Below are positions 36,391-46,796 of a DNA stretch of 64,000 nt, in pieces (position 1 is the stretch's first letter; each line of letters begins with the position of its first letter). The notes beneath the pieces are model-generated. The model did not search any database. It was not told the origin of the DNA and saw nothing but the letters and a program-made list of their open reading frames with translations. The position numbers were made by a program, and so were the translations under genes. Source of the DNA: Anaerobacillus isosaccharinicus (GTDB lineage Bacteria > Bacillota > Bacilli > Bacillales > Anaerobacillaceae); contig NZ_CP063356.1 of assembly GCF_001866075.3 (NCBI RefSeq), positions 4,888,164 through 4,952,163 of the forward strand, given 5' to 3'.

Positions 36391-37467
36391 AAGAAATTTT
36401 TCAAGTTGCTCTATGATTGCTTTATTTTGTTCTGTACTTCCTACCGTTACTCTAATTGAGGTCGGAAATCCTAATGCTTCACCTGAACGAACAATGAAAC
36501 CTCGTTCTAGTAGATAATTAAACACGTCATTACCAGGCTTTTGTATATCCATTAAAATAAAATTTCCTTGTGAAGGGTAATAGTGTAAATTGTTCTTCTC
36601 GCAAAATTGATAAAACTGTTCTAGCCCTTCACGGTTACGTTCTTTACAATACGAAAGAAATTGTTTATCCGTTAAGGCCGCGCTTGCAGCAACTTGAGCT
36701 AATACCGAAGTATTAAACGGTTCTCTGGCCGGTTCAATTTTCTGGATAAACTCAGGATTACCAACTCCATAACCAATCCGCAATGAAGCTAGGCCATATG
36801 CTTTAGAAAAGGTACGCAATATCATTAAGTTTTCGAATTCTGCAAGTAATGGTGTTGTATCAGGATAATCTTCTGCAACGACATACTCATAGTACGCTTC
36901 ATCACTAACAACAAGGACATCTTTTGGAACTTTCGCTAAGAAATTCTTAAAGACCTCGCTGCTTACATACGTACCTGAAGGATTATTAGGGTTACACACC
37001 CAAACGATGCGTGTGTTCTCATTAATTTGTCCGAGCATTCCATCTAAGTCATGTACTCCATCAATTAAAGAGACTTCTCGAACCTCTGCACCCTCTATTA
37101 CTGCATTATGCTTATATTGGGGAAACGATGGAACCGCACATACCGTGTTTGTTTCGTTATTTAATAATGCTCGACATAAGATTTGAATGATCTCATCTGA
37201 GCCATTTCCGAATATTAATTGCTCTTCACTCACATTTAATAGGTTTGCTACTTCAGTGCGAATTGTTGCTGCATATCCATCAGGATAAATCGCTAAATTA
37301 TCTAAAGCTTCACTGATCGCCTTTTTCGCTTCATTAGAACAACCAAATGGATTTTCATTTGAAGCAAGCTTAACTACCTCATTTAAACCAAATTGCTTTT
37401 TCACTTCTGATATAGGCTTTCCTGGTTTGTATGGAGAAAGCCCAATAAGTTGTTTTTTCACTTTCAT
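36382..37467 (-). CDS. hisC: Histidinol-phosphate/aromatic aminotransferase
   Basis: PLP enzyme of histidine synthesis that in Bacillus also transaminates prephenate-branch keto acids. Fold type I motifs: [19 protein letters not shown] and the Lys in [18 protein letters not shown]. 361 aa. It lies after trpA with a short gap, as in B. subtilis, linking his and aromatic pathways. An ATG pair begins the gene; either may be used. Confidence 0.95.
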   Translation of the reverse strand: MKVKKQLIGLSPYKPGKPISEVKKQFGLNEVVKLASNENPFGCSNEAKKAISEALDNLAIYPDGYAATIRTEVANLLNVSEEQLIFGNGSDEIIQILCRALLNNETNTVCAVPSFPQYKHNAVIEGAEVREVSLIDGVHDLDGMLGQINENTRIVWVCNPNNPSGTYVSSEVFKNFLAKVPKDVLVVSDEAYYEYVVAEDYPDTTPLLAEFENLMILRTFSKAYGLASLRIGYGVGNPEFIQKIEPAREPFNTSVLAQVAASAALTDKQFLSYCKERNREGLEQFYQFCEKNNLHYYPSQGNFILMDIQKPGNDVFNYLLERGFIVRSGEALGFPTSIRVTVGSTEQNKAIIEQLEKFLNS

Positions 37468-37511
37468 CATTTAACACCCCAATCCACTAAAGTTATGTTC
37501 TGATATCCATG

Positions 37512-38315
37512 TTACGATGAAATGAGCGAATAAACAAATGTTTTTATTTCTGAAAGCGCTTTTTCCCTCATTTTATTATCTAACATTTCAGTCTTTTTTG
37601 ATTCTATCATTTTTATTAGCGCACTACCAACAATTAATCCATCACAATATGGTTTTAACTTAGCTACTTGTTCACTGTTAGAAATTCCAAAACCGACTGC
37701 AACTGGAACTTTACTATGTTTTTTTACTTCTTCTAAAAATTGAAAAATCCCTTCATCGATTTCTTTTCGAACTCCTGTTACTCCTAAGGAAGATACGCAA
37801 TATAAAAAACCTTTCGCTTGTTTAGCAATCATTTCAACGCGTTTTTCTGACGTAGGAGCAACTAAAGAGATAAGAGGTAACCCTTCTTGATCACAGCGCA
37901 GGCTTAAATGTCTACTTTCTTCAAAAGGTAAATCAGGGATAAGTATTCCATCTATCTCATTCTCTTTCATCAAAGCAAGGACATTTTCTTCTCCTAATTG
38001 CAACACTGGGTTGTAATACGTAAAAATAATAACAGGAATTGTCAAACCACGCCTACGCATCATCGGTACTAAGCTCATGACTTGTTCTAAGTTAACCTTG
38101 TATTCTAGCGCTCTAAGGGCTGCTTGTTGAATAACAGGACCGTCTGCTAATGGGTCCGAATAAGGGACACCTAACTCTAAAATATGGGCACCAGCCTCTT
38201 CCATTAATAACGCTAACTCAATTGTCAGTTCGGGGGATGGGTCTCCAGCCATAATAAATGGAATAAATAAATGCTCTTTTTTCGTGATAACTGTTTCTAA
38301 TCTTGTACTAGCCAT
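37512..38315 (-). CDS. trpA: Tryptophan synthase alpha chain
   Basis: Cleaves indole-3-glycerol phosphate to indole and glyceraldehyde-3-phosphate in the alpha2beta2 complex. The catalytic Glu and Asp are in [19 protein letters not shown]; the phosphate loop is [12 protein letters not shown]. 267 aa. The start overlaps trpB by 8 nt. Last trp gene before hisC. Confidence 0.97.
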   Translation of the reverse strand: MASTRLETVITKKEHLFIPFIMAGDPSPELTIELALLMEEAGAHILELGVPYSDPLADGPVIQQAALRALEYKVNLEQVMSLVPMMRRRGLTIPVIIFTYYNPVLQLGEENVLALMKENEIDGILIPDLPFEESRHLSLRCDQEGLPLISLVAPTSEKRVEMIAKQAKGFLYCVSSLGVTGVRKEIDEGIFQFLEEVKKHSKVPVAVGFGISNSEQVAKLKPYCDGLIVGSALIKMIESKKTEMLDNKMREKALSEIKTFVYSLISS

Positions 38316-39507
38316 TGGTTAATCCCCCTATTGTATCAATTAGCGTGTGAACATCTTTATCGCCTCTACCTGATAAGCAAACTAGGATAGATTGTTTGCT
38401 GGAAAGTTGTTGTGCCCGCTTAAATGTATGAGCTAATGCGTGCGCACTTTCAATAGCTGGAATTATTCCTTCTAGTCTAGATAATAATTGCAGAGCTTCT
38501 AGGGCTTCATCATCAGTTACACTTTCATATTGAACCCTACCTATATCTTTTAAATGAGCGTGCTCAGGGCCAACTCCTGGGTAATCTAAACCTGCGGAAA
38601 TTGAGTGTGGCTCGATAATTTGTCCGTCTTCTGTTTGTAGTAAATAGGTGAGTGAACCATGAATGACTCCCTTACTTCCTTTCGTTAAGGTGGCGGCATG
38701 CAAACTTGTCTCAACACCTTTTCCCGCTGCTTCAACTCCTATTAAAGAAACGGCATCATCTAGAAACGGATAGAAGATTCCCATCGCATTACTTCCACCA
38801 CCAACACAAGCAATAATTTCATCTGGAAGCTTTCCTTCAAACTGCTCGAATTGTTTTTTTGCTTCATCCCCTATAACTCTTTGAAAATCACGAACCATTT
38901 GCGGATATGGATGTGGACCGACAACAGACCCAATTAAATAAAACGTATCGGTAACATGAGTCACCCAATATCTAATTGCTTCATTTGTTGCATCTTTTAA
39001 CGTCTTGCTTCCACTACTAACTGCAATTACTTCTGCTCCTAATAGCTTCATTCGAAATACATTTAGCGCTTGACGTTCAATGTCCTTCTCACCCATAAAA
39101 ACTTTGCATTCTAAGCCAAATTTTGCAGCAACTGTTGCCGCTGCAACCCCATGCTGACCTGCGCCAGTTTCAGCAATAATTTTTTTCTTCCCCATTCGTT
39201 TTGCAAGTAATGCTTGCCCAATCGCGTTATTTATTTTATGAGCACCTGTATGATTTAAATCTTCACGTTTCAAATAAATTTTAGCTCCGTTAAAATGCTT
39301 CGTAACATTTTCTGCTAGTGTTAGTGCTGTTGGTCTTCCTGAGTATTCTTTAAGTTGTTTCATATATTCTAATCTAAACGCATTGTCAGTCATTGCCGCT
39401 TGAAATGAGATCTCAAGTTCATTTAAAGCATACATTAACGTTTCTGGAACAAATTTTCCGCCAAATTGTCCAAAGCGTCCGTTCTCATCTGGAAATTGAT
39501 AGTTCAT
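38308..39507 (-). CDS. trpB: Tryptophan synthase beta chain
   Basis: PLP-dependent condensation of indole with serine. Schiff-base Lys in [15 protein letters not shown], the glycine-rich [12 protein letters not shown] and [14 protein letters not shown] motifs. 399 aa. Overlaps trpF by 4 nt (ATGA) and trpA by 8 nt. Confidence 0.97.
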   Translation of the reverse strand: MNYQFPDENGRFGQFGGKFVPETLMYALNELEISFQAAMTDNAFRLEYMKQLKEYSGRPTALTLAENVTKHFNGAKIYLKREDLNHTGAHKINNAIGQALLAKRMGKKKIIAETGAGQHGVAAATVAAKFGLECKVFMGEKDIERQALNVFRMKLLGAEVIAVSSGSKTLKDATNEAIRYWVTHVTDTFYLIGSVVGPHPYPQMVRDFQRVIGDEAKKQFEQFEGKLPDEIIACVGGGSNAMGIFYPFLDDAVSLIGVEAAGKGVETSLHAATLTKGSKGVIHGSLTYLLQTEDGQIIEPHSISAGLDYPGVGPEHAHLKDIGRVQYESVTDDEALEALQLLSRLEGIIPAIESAHALAHTFKRAQQLSSKQSILVCLSGRGDKDVHTLIDTIGGLTNG

Positions 39508-40136
39508 CTAAATAACCTCGTTTCAAATTGATTTCTTAGTTCTGCTGATTTCTGACCATGTTCTTCAATCCCGCTTGATAAATCAATGCCAATTGGCTCA
39601 TAATGAAGAAGATTTTCAATCGTATTAACGTTTATCCCACCTGCAATAAAACATGGCACATTTTGTGCAAGCGTTTCTCGTTGATAGGAAGGGATCGCCT
39701 TCCAATCGAAGGTAACACCTGTTCCACCTCTAGCGCTAGACACTTTACTGTCTACGACAAACCCATCTACTAGTCCGCTGTATTTTTTCATCATTGCTAA
39801 ACCAAACTCACTGTGGTGGATTACTTTCCAGACCGGTTTATTTAAATGGTTTTTTAGATTCGTAATAAATTCAGGTGTCTCATCACCATGGCATTGAATA
39901 ACGTCAAGTGGCACATGCTTGATCACATCTTCAATTTCTAGTAAAGACGCATTTACAAAAACACCGACAAGCTTTTGGGTTACTTTTAGTTTCAAAAGCC
40001 AGTTTGCAACTTCTTTTGGGCTTACACAACGCTTACTCTGTGCAAAAACAAACCCCAGATAGTGTGCCTGGCTATTAGAAGTTACAACTATGTCTTCAAA
40101 GCTATGATTACCACAATATTTAAGTAAGGCTGTCAT
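39504..40136 (-). CDS. trpF: Phosphoribosylanthranilate isomerase
   Basis: Amadori rearrangement to CdRP in the tryptophan pathway. The catalytic Cys is near the N-terminus (LLKYCGNHS); the TIM-barrel motifs [25 protein letters not shown] and [11 protein letters not shown] lie in order. 210 aa. The gene start overlaps trpC by 17 nt. Confidence 0.94.
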   Translation of the reverse strand: MTALLKYCGNHSFEDIVVTSNSQAHYLGFVFAQSKRCVSPKEVANWLLKLKVTQKLVGVFVNASLLEIEDVIKHVPLDVIQCHGDETPEFITNLKNHLNKPVWKVIHHSEFGLAMMKKYSGLVDGFVVDSKVSSARGGTGVTFDWKAIPSYQRETLAQNVPCFIAGGINVNTIENLLHYEPIGIDLSSGIEEHGQKSAELRNQFETRLFR

Positions 40137-40890
40137 GATTTAGTTCTCCAAATAAAGTTTCAATTCCTATTAATGGTGTCCCGGCTCTCATTAACGTCTC
40201 TCCAACTAAGATTGCTTTTGCATAACCTTGAAGCTGTGTTAAATCACTCCCGTCCACAATACCGCTCTCACTAATAACAAATTGGTCTTTAGGTAGTTGT
40301 CTACTAATTTCAATTGTTTGGTTAAGATCGGTCTCAAACGTTTGCAAATTGCGGTTGTTTATTCCAAGAAGCTGGGGCCGAAGTTTTGAAAATACTTTTT
40401 CAACATCAGCATGTGAGTGAACTTCTACAAGACATTCAAGTCCTTTTTCGTATGCTTCTTCATATAATTCATGAATTTGATTTTTTTCTAAAATTGTAGC
40501 GATAAGTAAAATAGCATCTGCTCCGATTCGCACACTTTCTTCAATTTGTTTAGAATCAATAATAAAATCTTTCCGAAGAACTGGCAGCCCTACTTGCCTT
40601 TTAATCGTTGTTAAATATGAATGATGCCCAAGAAAAAATTGTTCATCTGTTAAGACTGATAGAGCATCTGCTCCTCCTTCTTCATATTGCATAGCTATAT
40701 TTAAAGGTTCAAAATCTTTTTTTATAATCCCTTTTGACGGTGAGGCTTTTTTCACTTCTGCAATTAACCCTAACTTTCGGTTGGGGTTTTTTAGCCTTTC
40801 AAAAAGAGAATACCTAACAACATCAACCTGCTCTTTTAATTGTAAAACTCTAACTTCTTGTTTTTTAACTGCAACAATCCTGTCTAGCAT
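40120..40890 (-). CDS. trpC: Indole-3-glycerol phosphate synthase
   Basis: Converts CdRP to indole-3-glycerol phosphate. TIM-barrel catalytic motifs IAEVKKASPSKGII, LRKDFIID and the later GINNRNLQTFETD plus VISESGI. 256 aa. Overlaps trpD (7 nt) and trpF (17 nt), so translation is tightly coupled. Confidence 0.97.
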   Translation of the reverse strand: MLDRIVAVKKQEVRVLQLKEQVDVVRYSLFERLKNPNRKLGLIAEVKKASPSKGIIKKDFEPLNIAMQYEEGGADALSVLTDEQFFLGHHSYLTTIKRQVGLPVLRKDFIIDSKQIEESVRIGADAILLIATILEKNQIHELYEEAYEKGLECLVEVHSHADVEKVFSKLRPQLLGINNRNLQTFETDLNQTIEISRQLPKDQFVISESGIVDGSDLTQLQGYAKAILVGETLMRAGTPLIGIETLFGELNHDSLT

Positions 40891-41906
40891 TGCAATTCCT
40901 CCTTAGTTGTCTGCAAGAAACGTAATTGTTCTAATCCCTTTCCTGAGGATAGAATTTGTCTTGCTTTTATGACTCCTTCACTTATTGTTTCAACTTCATC
41001 AGCAACATAAAGAGCAGCTCCACTATTAAAAATAACAATATTCTCAGCTGTTTTGTTCGCTTTCCCTCTAAAAATATTCTCAATTAATTTGGCGCTTTCT
41101 TCTACACTAGTAACTTGAATATTCCTTAATAACCCACGATTAAGCCCTACTTCTTCAGGTGTCAATCGATATTCAATAATTTCGTTTTTTACGAGTTCAC
41201 AAACATCTGTATAGGTTGAAATTGAGCATTCATCTAGGCCGTCACCACCAGTGACAAACAATGCCCGCTCTGTTCCTAATTCCCTAAGTGTCTCTGCCAT
41301 TTTTTTCGCATAAATAGGATCAAATACACCAATCACTTGTCGATTTGCTTTAGCTGGATTTACAAGTGGGCCTAACAAATTAAACACTGTTTTAAATCCT
41401 AGCTGTCTTCTAACGTCAGCCACATGCTTCATTGACTGATGATAGAGTGGGGCAAATAAAAAACAAAGTCCTTTCGTTTGTAGTGCTGCTAACGCTTCTG
41501 TTGGCGATGATTGTACTGAGATTTGAAGTTTTTCTAATACGTCAGCACTGCCACTTTTTGATGACACTGCTCGATTACCATGCTTTGCAACTTTTACACC
41601 ACAAGCAGAAACGAGGATGGCCGTTGTCGTAGAAACATTAAACGTTCCTAAGTCGTCACCACCAGTACCACAAGTATCGAGTAACTTTTTTTCGTCATGA
41701 TCGACAGATACTGCATGCTCCTTCATCGATAAAGCAAAGCCAACCATCTCTTCAACCGTTTCACCCCGGACGCGCATCATCGATAGTAGACTAGCAACTT
41801 GCGCTCCATCAACGTTTCCTAACATCATTTCATCCATGATTGCCTTCGCTTCTACGCGTGTTAATGTTATTCCTTCTGAACATTTTTTTAATAAGGACTT
41901 AAACAT
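40884..41906 (-). CDS. trpD: Anthranilate phosphoribosyltransferase
   Basis: Adds the phosphoribosyl group to anthranilate. Signatures: DTCGTGGDDLGTFNVSTT (PRPP/Mg binding), KHGNRAVSSKSGSADVLE and GPLVNPAKANRQVIGV. 340 aa. Overlaps trpE by 8 nt. As in B. subtilis there is no trpG in the operon; the glutaminase partner is expected elsewhere (pabA). Confidence 0.97.
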   Translation of the reverse strand: MFKSLLKKCSEGITLTRVEAKAIMDEMMLGNVDGAQVASLLSMMRVRGETVEEMVGFALSMKEHAVSVDHDEKKLLDTCGTGGDDLGTFNVSTTTAILVSACGVKVAKHGNRAVSSKSGSADVLEKLQISVQSSPTEALAALQTKGLCFLFAPLYHQSMKHVADVRRQLGFKTVFNLLGPLVNPAKANRQVIGVFDPIYAKKMAETLRELGTERALFVTGGDGLDECSISTYTDVCELVKNEIIEYRLTPEEVGLNRGLLRNIQVTSVEESAKLIENIFRGKANKTAENIVIFNSGAALYVADEVETISEGVIKARQILSSGKGLEQLRFLQTTKEELQC

Positions 41907-43422
41907 TGTTTACAGCCCCCTTCTTTTCCTTAGCAAACATTTTTTCCGCAACGCTAATCGCTTTAATTAAAGCTTTTGCTTTATTACGAGTTTCTTCCCA
42001 CTCTTTTTCAGGTACCGAATCAGCGACAATTCCAGCTCCTGCTTGCACGAAGGCTTTGTTTCCTCTGATCACCATCGTCCGAATAGCAATACAGGAATCG
42101 ATGTTACCGTCGAAACCTAAATAGGCGATAGCCCCTGCATAATACTCTCGTTTCGTTGGTTCTAACTCATTCAAAATTTGCATCGCTCTAATTTTTGGTG
42201 CCCCAGAAACGGTTCCAGCTGGAAAAGACGAAAATAGAGCATCAATTGGATGAACTGCTTCATCAAGATTTCCTGTTACCTTTGAAATCATGTGCATCAC
42301 ATGTGAGAACTTCCCGATTTCCATAAGGACAGGAACCTTAACTGAACCGAAACTAGCGACACGTCCAACATCATTTCTTGCTAAATCTACTAACATATAA
42401 TGCTCCGCTCGTTCTTTTTCATCTTGTAAAAGATCTATCGCAAGAGCCTCATCTTCTTCCTTTGAATTCCCACGTTTTCTCGTTCCTGCAATAGGATGAA
42501 TTTCAACATGGCCATCTTGAATTTGCACCAATCTCTCAGGAGAACTTCCAACAACTTCGACCTCATTTATTTTTAAATAAAATAAATAAGGGGAAGGGTT
42601 TATCATTCTGAGTACTCGGTAAAGCTCCAACCCAGTGACTGAAATATCAACTTCAAACCGTTGTGAAAGGACCGCTTGAAATACATCACCAGCACGAATG
42701 TAGTCTTTGATTTTTTCGACATGCTCTAAAAACATTTCTTTTTCATAATTTGACCTGACATTCCTAAACGAGACGTCTTCATCAAGGGGCGGTTGATAAA
42801 GTTTAGACGACACGTTTGCTTCAGAAACTTTATGAATAATCTTTTCTACCTTATTAATAGCCTCGTAATACACTTCTTTTAACCGCTCTTTTGTTTCATC
42901 ACCTGTAATATTAACGTGGTGAAGGAGAAATAATTCTTTTTTATGATGATCATAAGCTAAGATTGTTTCACAAAAGACAAAGCTCATTTTTTCATTTTCA
43001 TCGCTATTCCCATTACTTAGAACGGGTTCAATGACTTCTATCGCATCATACGTTATAGCTCCAACTGCTCCACCACGAAAAGGAATTGGCAGCTCTACTT
43101 CTTTTACTTTCAGAAAAGAAAGCGCTTCTTGAAATGCCTCCTTAAAAGTTGAAAGAGAAAATAATACTTCTTTTTTTGCATTTAAAAATTGAAATTGATT
43201 TTGCTTCTCTATTAAATAAAATTTTGGTGCTAAACCAATAAAAGAAAACCTTGACCATGGGGACTGTTCATCTTTGCTTTCTAATAAAAATACAGCATCA
43301 TGCTCAAGTTGATGAAAAATTTGAATTGGGGTTAAAGTGTCTGCAAAAAAATGGGAAGTAAAAGGAATTGTTTTAAACTCTTTGGCGGATGTTAAAAATT
43401 GTGCTAATGATAGGCTTTTCAT
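41899..43422 (-). CDS. trpE: Anthranilate synthase component I
   Basis: Makes anthranilate from chorismate. The feedback-binding motif is FLLESKDEQSPWSRFSFIG; the catalytic C-terminal half has PEIGSPERLVQ-like sequence (VEVVGSSPERLV), GTRKRG and FPAGTVSGAPKIRAM. 507 aa. The ATG at 43422 follows AGAGGTG. First gene of the trp cluster, controlled by the TRAP leader described separately. Confidence 0.97.
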   Translation of the reverse strand: MKSLSLAQFLTSAKEFKTIPFTSHFFADTLTPIQIFHQLEHDAVFLLESKDEQSPWSRFSFIGLAPKFYLIEKQNQFQFLNAKKEVLFSLSTFKEAFQEALSFLKVKEVELPIPFRGGAVGAITYDAIEVIEPVLSNGNSDENEKMSFVFCETILAYDHHKKELFLLHHVNITGDETKERLKEVYYEAINKVEKIIHKVSEANVSSKLYQPPLDEDVSFRNVRSNYEKEMFLEHVEKIKDYIRAGDVFQAVLSQRFEVDISVTGLELYRVLRMINPSPYLFYLKINEVEVVGSSPERLVQIQDGHVEIHPIAGTRKRGNSKEEDEALAIDLLQDEKERAEHYMLVDLARNDVGRVASFGSVKVPVLMEIGKFSHVMHMISKVTGNLDEAVHPIDALFSSFPAGTVSGAPKIRAMQILNELEPTKREYYAGAIAYLGFDGNIDSCIAIRTMVIRGNKAFVQAGAGIVADSVPEKEWEETRNKAKALIKAISVAEKMFAKEKKGAVNNV

Positions 43423-43580
43423 TATTTTCACCTCTTCTATAGTGGGTGAAGAAAATGAGTGAAATCATCTGAGGTAGTAGAGTTGTTTAGACTTGTAACT
43501 AGTCATAACAAAATAGGGGTAGTTTTCCGTATCAAAACACTGTTTGATTTGAGTATTAGTGTTAGATACGAAAGATAAAT

Positions 43581-43612
43581 ATAAAAAAGCCTATAACTGT
43601 ACAGTTATAGGC
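43581..43612 (-). terminator. trp attenuator terminator
   Basis: GCCTATAACTG and CAGTTATAGGC are exact complements with a 2-nt centre, then TTTTTTAT on the minus strand. It lies 160 nt before the trpE start and 18 nt after the last TRAP triplet, as in a TRAP-controlled leader. An alternative pairing of the preceding TTAAGTAT with an upstream ATACTTAA (near 43768-43775) may form the competing structure. Confidence 0.95.
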
Positions 43613-43630
43613 ATACTTAATAAACGATAC

Positions 43631-43684
43631 CTCTGCTCTGCTCAGCTCATCTCAACTATTCTCATTCTCTTCTCAGCTCAACTA
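43631..43684 (-). promoter_or_regulatory. TRAP binding site: eleven (G/U)AG triplets
   Basis: Reading the transcript direction: TAG, GAG, GAG, GAG, GAG, TAG, GAG, GAG, GAG, GAG, GAG, separated by 2-3 nt (2 nt in nine gaps and 3 nt in one). Eleven triplets match the eleven-subunit TRAP ring encoded by mtrB. Tryptophan-bound TRAP would wrap this site, prevent antiterminator formation and allow the terminator 18 nt downstream. Confidence 0.96.
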
Positions 43685-43820
43685 ATTAACGATCTAGTAA
43701 ACTCTAGAAAAACTCTCAGCACTTCAAAAGCGTGCATCCTTCGTTTTTCTTATATTTTAGGTCTTAAGTATACTAACATTTCCTTAAGACTAAAAATTCT
43801 AAACTCTGCTCTTACTCGTC

Positions 43821-43850
43821 ATATTACACTTGTCGACTCGGATCTGTCAA
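43821..43850 (-). promoter_or_regulatory. trp promoter overlapping the end of aroH
   Basis: TTGACA and TAATAT spaced by 18 nt on the minus strand. The -35 element and nearly all of the spacer lie in the last codons of aroH. The leader from here to trpE is about 390 nt and contains the TRAP site and terminator. In B. subtilis the trp promoter also lies inside the aromatic supraoperon. Confidence 0.85.
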
Positions 43851-44207
43851 CCTTAAGTCTGGTCTTAAGTTTACTGCTCTTTCTAAGTAGATATGTTTAA
43901 TCTCCTCTTGTGCAACGTCCGTATTAACTGTAAGCATGACGCGAATACACATAGGTAAACTATTTTGAACTGGAATTTCCCGTGAACACATAACAGGTAC
44001 ATACGTCCAGTCAGAAAAAGAACGTAAAGCCTTTGCAGGAAAGGTTGCGTTTAAATCCTCAGTAACGGTAATCATTACATGTGCAACTAAACTCGGATCA
44101 ATTTGATTTTTGATGATAACTTCTTTCAATAACCGTTCTGTGGCAATTAAAATTTCCTTCTCATCATTATTTGTAACAGTAATCGCACCACGTATTCCTC
44201 TAACCAT
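43824..44207 (-). CDS. aroH: Chorismate mutase, AroH type
   Basis: Claisen rearrangement of chorismate to prephenate. The AroH fold is recognised by MVRGIRGAITV, the RLLKEVIIKNQIDP region and ATFPAKALRSFSDWTYVPVMCSREIPV with conserved Arg and Cys. 127 aa (B. subtilis 127). Follows aroB and precedes the trp promoter. Confidence 0.96.
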   Translation of the reverse strand: MVRGIRGAITVTNNDEKEILIATERLLKEVIIKNQIDPSLVAHVMITVTEDLNATFPAKALRSFSDWTYVPVMCSREIPVQNSLPMCIRVMLTVNTDVAQEEIKHIYLERAVNLRPDLRLTDPSRQV

Positions 44208-44305
44208 GAAACCCCTCCGTCGTTTCTTTTTTAGAAAAACTAGTTTGCTGGGAGGTAGCCCAACCCCCTCGTTTTTCTTATACTTTAATCATTAAGTTTA
44301 AATTT

Positions 44306-45391
44306 TCATAAAGTATCAAAATCGCTTAATAATATTTTTAATCGATCTTCTGAAACTGAAACGACCTCTACTTTTCCAATCTCATTCAATAAAACCATGC
44401 GAACAATACCTTCTTCTGATTTTTTGTCTTTTTTCATCGTTTCAATGAGTTCCGAAACGACTAATTCTGAAGGCAGCGATACATCATATTTATATTTCTT
44501 AAACCAGTTTATAATGCTTGGTACATTTAAATCTATTTTGTAATGATCTTCACTTACTTTAAGAGCAAACACCATTCCAATTACAACAGCTTCACCATGA
44601 GTAATTTTCCCATATCCAAGCTTTGTTTCGATTGCATGTGCTAAAGTATGGCCAAAATTCAAAAAAGCTCGAATTCCTTTTTCTGTTTCATCCTCTTTCA
44701 CAACTGCTTTTTTTACTGAAATGGATCTAACTAGTAATTCCTCTGCTAATGGGCCTTTTATTTGTGAAAAGCTATGAATATTTTCTTTTAGCCAAAGTAA
44801 GAATTGTTCATCCCAGATAAATCCATGTTTTAATACTTCAGCAAAGCCTGATCGCCATTCATGTTCAGGTAATGATTGTAATGTTTTCGTATCATAAATA
44901 ACCGCTTCTGGCTGGTAAAAGGCACCTATCATATTTTTGCCTAAGGGGTGGTTAATGGCAACCTTTCCACCTACACTGCTGTCATGCGCAAGTAACGTTG
45001 TAGGAACTTGAACAAATGGAATTCCTCTCATAAACGTCGCTGCAACAAAGCCGGCTAAATCACCAACAACACCTCCACCTAGGGCGATGATAAGGGAACG
45101 GCGGTCAAGTCCTTTTTCGAGAGCAAAACCTTGAATATCATAAAACATTTGAAATGATTTAGATGCTTCACCACTAGGAATGATGTATTCAAAAACTTTG
45201 TTAAAAGCACTTAGTGAGTTTTTGATATCTTCTAGATACAACGGCGCAACTTTCTCATCAGTAATAATTAATATCGACGTAACTTGAGTTTTTAAAAGAG
45301 TTCCTAAGAGAGTTCCTATCTCAAAGCGAATATTTTCTCCAATGTAAAGTGGATATTGCTTCGTACTTGTCTCAATAAGCATTGTTTCCAT
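44306..45391 (-). CDS. aroB: 3-dehydroquinate synthase
   Basis: Second shikimate pathway step. NAD and metal binding motifs: GGGVVGDLAGFVAATFMRG, VGGKVAINHPLGKNMIGAFYQP, FNFGHTLAHAIE-type (FLNFGHTLAHAIE) and HGEAVVIGM. 361 aa. Its start codon shares one base with the aroC stop codon (TAATG). Confidence 0.96.
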   Translation of the reverse strand: METMLIETSTKQYPLYIGENIRFEIGTLLGTLLKTQVTSILIITDEKVAPLYLEDIKNSLSAFNKVFEYIIPSGEASKSFQMFYDIQGFALEKGLDRRSLIIALGGGVVGDLAGFVAATFMRGIPFVQVPTTLLAHDSSVGGKVAINHPLGKNMIGAFYQPEAVIYDTKTLQSLPEHEWRSGFAEVLKHGFIWDEQFLLWLKENIHSFSQIKGPLAEELLVRSISVKKAVVKEDETEKGIRAFLNFGHTLAHAIETKLGYGKITHGEAVVIGMVFALKVSEDHYKIDLNVPSIINWFKKYKYDVSLPSELVVSELIETMKKDKKSEEGIVRMVLLNEIGKVEVVSVSEDRLKILLSDFDTL

Positions 45392-46566
45392 TAGAAATTT
45401 TTCACCCGTTCCTCATAGCGTTCGATATTTTCACCGATCTCTTCAATAAATTCAGATCCAAATTTATCTAATAACGCTACAGCTACTTCCCAAGCGACAA
45501 CAGCTTCAGCAACAACAGCTGCTGCAGGAACAGCACAACTATCTGATCGCTCGATACTCGCTTCAAAAACTTCCTTTGTCTCAATATCAACACTCTGCAA
45601 CGGCTTATAAAGGGTTGGAATTGGTTTCATAACACCACGGACAACAATTGGCATCCCATTTGTCATTCCACCTTCAAATCCACCCATATTGTTCGTTCTA
45701 CGCGTATAGCCATCTTTTTCATCCCAAAGAATTTCATCATGGACCTGACTTCCAGGTTTACTAGCAGCTTCAAAGCCAATTCCAACTTCTACACCTTTAA
45801 AAGCATTAATGCCCATCACTGCACCAGCAATTTTCGCATCTAACTTTTTGTCGTATTGAACATAACTCCCTATGCCCGCAGGTACACCCTCAATGACAAC
45901 TTCAACTATTCCACCAATTGAATCGCCATCATTTTTTGCTTGATCGATGGCTGCCATCATTTTCTGTTCTGCTACACGATCTAAACATCGAACAGGAGAG
46001 CTCTCCGTTTTCTCTTGGAGCTCCTCAATAGACGCATAATTGGTATCATCAGCTTTCACACCACCAATTTCTAATACGTGGCTCCCAACTTTAATTCCAA
46101 ACGTAGATAATATCTTCTTTGCAACAGCTCCAGCGGCAACACGAACTGTTGTCTCTCTTGCAGAAGATCTTTCTAAGACATTTCGCATATCACGATGATT
46201 AAATTTCATTGCACCTACTAAGTCTGCATGACCAGGACGTGGTCTAGTGATTTTTCGTTTAACATCCTCTTCACTTAAAGACTCATCCAAAGGTTCAATC
46301 CCCATTATTTTAGTCCAATGCTTCCAATCATCATTTTCAACAACTAATGTAATCGGTGCACCTGTTGTTTTCCCATGTCTTACACCGCTCATAATCTTTA
46401 CTTGATCTTTCTCGATTTGCATTCTTCTACCACGCCCATGACCTTTTTGGCGCCTTGCTAAATCAAAATTAATGTCTTCTGTTTCTAAAGTTAAGTGGGC
46501 AGGAACCCCTTCTATTATCGTAGTTAATTGTGGGCCGTGTGACTCGCCTGCAGTTAGATATCTCAT
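45391..46566 (-). CDS. aroC: Chorismate synthase
   Basis: Last step to chorismate; FMN-dependent. The N-terminal [14 protein letters not shown], the basic [17 protein letters not shown] and [16 protein letters not shown] motifs, and the C-terminal [17 protein letters not shown] and [16 protein letters not shown] motifs are complete. 391 aa. In B. subtilis the gene is aroF. First gene of the aro-trp supraoperon, after a terminator that follows cheR. Confidence 0.97.
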   Translation of the reverse strand: MRYLTAGESHGPQLTTIIEGVPAHLTLETEDINFDLARRQKGHGRGRRMQIEKDQVKIMSGVRHGKTTGAPITLVVENDDWKHWTKIMGIEPLDESLSEEDVKRKITRPRPGHADLVGAMKFNHRDMRNVLERSSARETTVRVAAGAVAKKILSTFGIKVGSHVLEIGGVKADDTNYASIEELQEKTESSPVRCLDRVAEQKMMAAIDQAKNDGDSIGGIVEVVIEGVPAGIGSYVQYDKKLDAKIAGAVMGINAFKGVEVGIGFEAASKPGSQVHDEILWDEKDGYTRRTNNMGGFEGGMTNGMPIVVRGVMKPIPTLYKPLQSVDIETKEVFEASIERSDSCAVPAAAVVAEAVVAWEVAVALLDKFGSEFIEEIGENIERYEERVKNF

Positions 46567-46696
46567 TATTATGGTTCCTCCTTAGTTTCTTTAGCGCTTT
46601 TATGTGCTAAATTATATCATGCTTTTATTCTTTTGTCTTACTATTACAAAAAGTTTTTTATTTTGCAACCTATTTTTCAATTATTGCCTAAAAACA

Positions 46697-46730
46697 AGAA
46701 AAAGGTTAATCAAAAGATTAACCTTTTTCA
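46697..46730 (-). terminator. Intrinsic terminator between cheR and aroC
   Basis: GGTTAATC and GATTAACC with flanking AAAA/TTTTT and a 4-nt loop. On the minus strand it stands 67 nt after the cheR stop and would end the ndk-cheR side before the aroC promoter. Confidence 0.9.
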
Positions 46731-46796
46731 AAAAAAGAGATGGTATTGCTTTATGTGCAAAATTCCCCTTCAATAGCCTACTAAATATACTATTTA

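Noticed and set aside
43559-43900. 113-codon plus-strand reading opposite the trp leader
   Set aside because: It overlaps the TRAP site, the terminator and the end of aroH on the other strand, and has no ribosome site.
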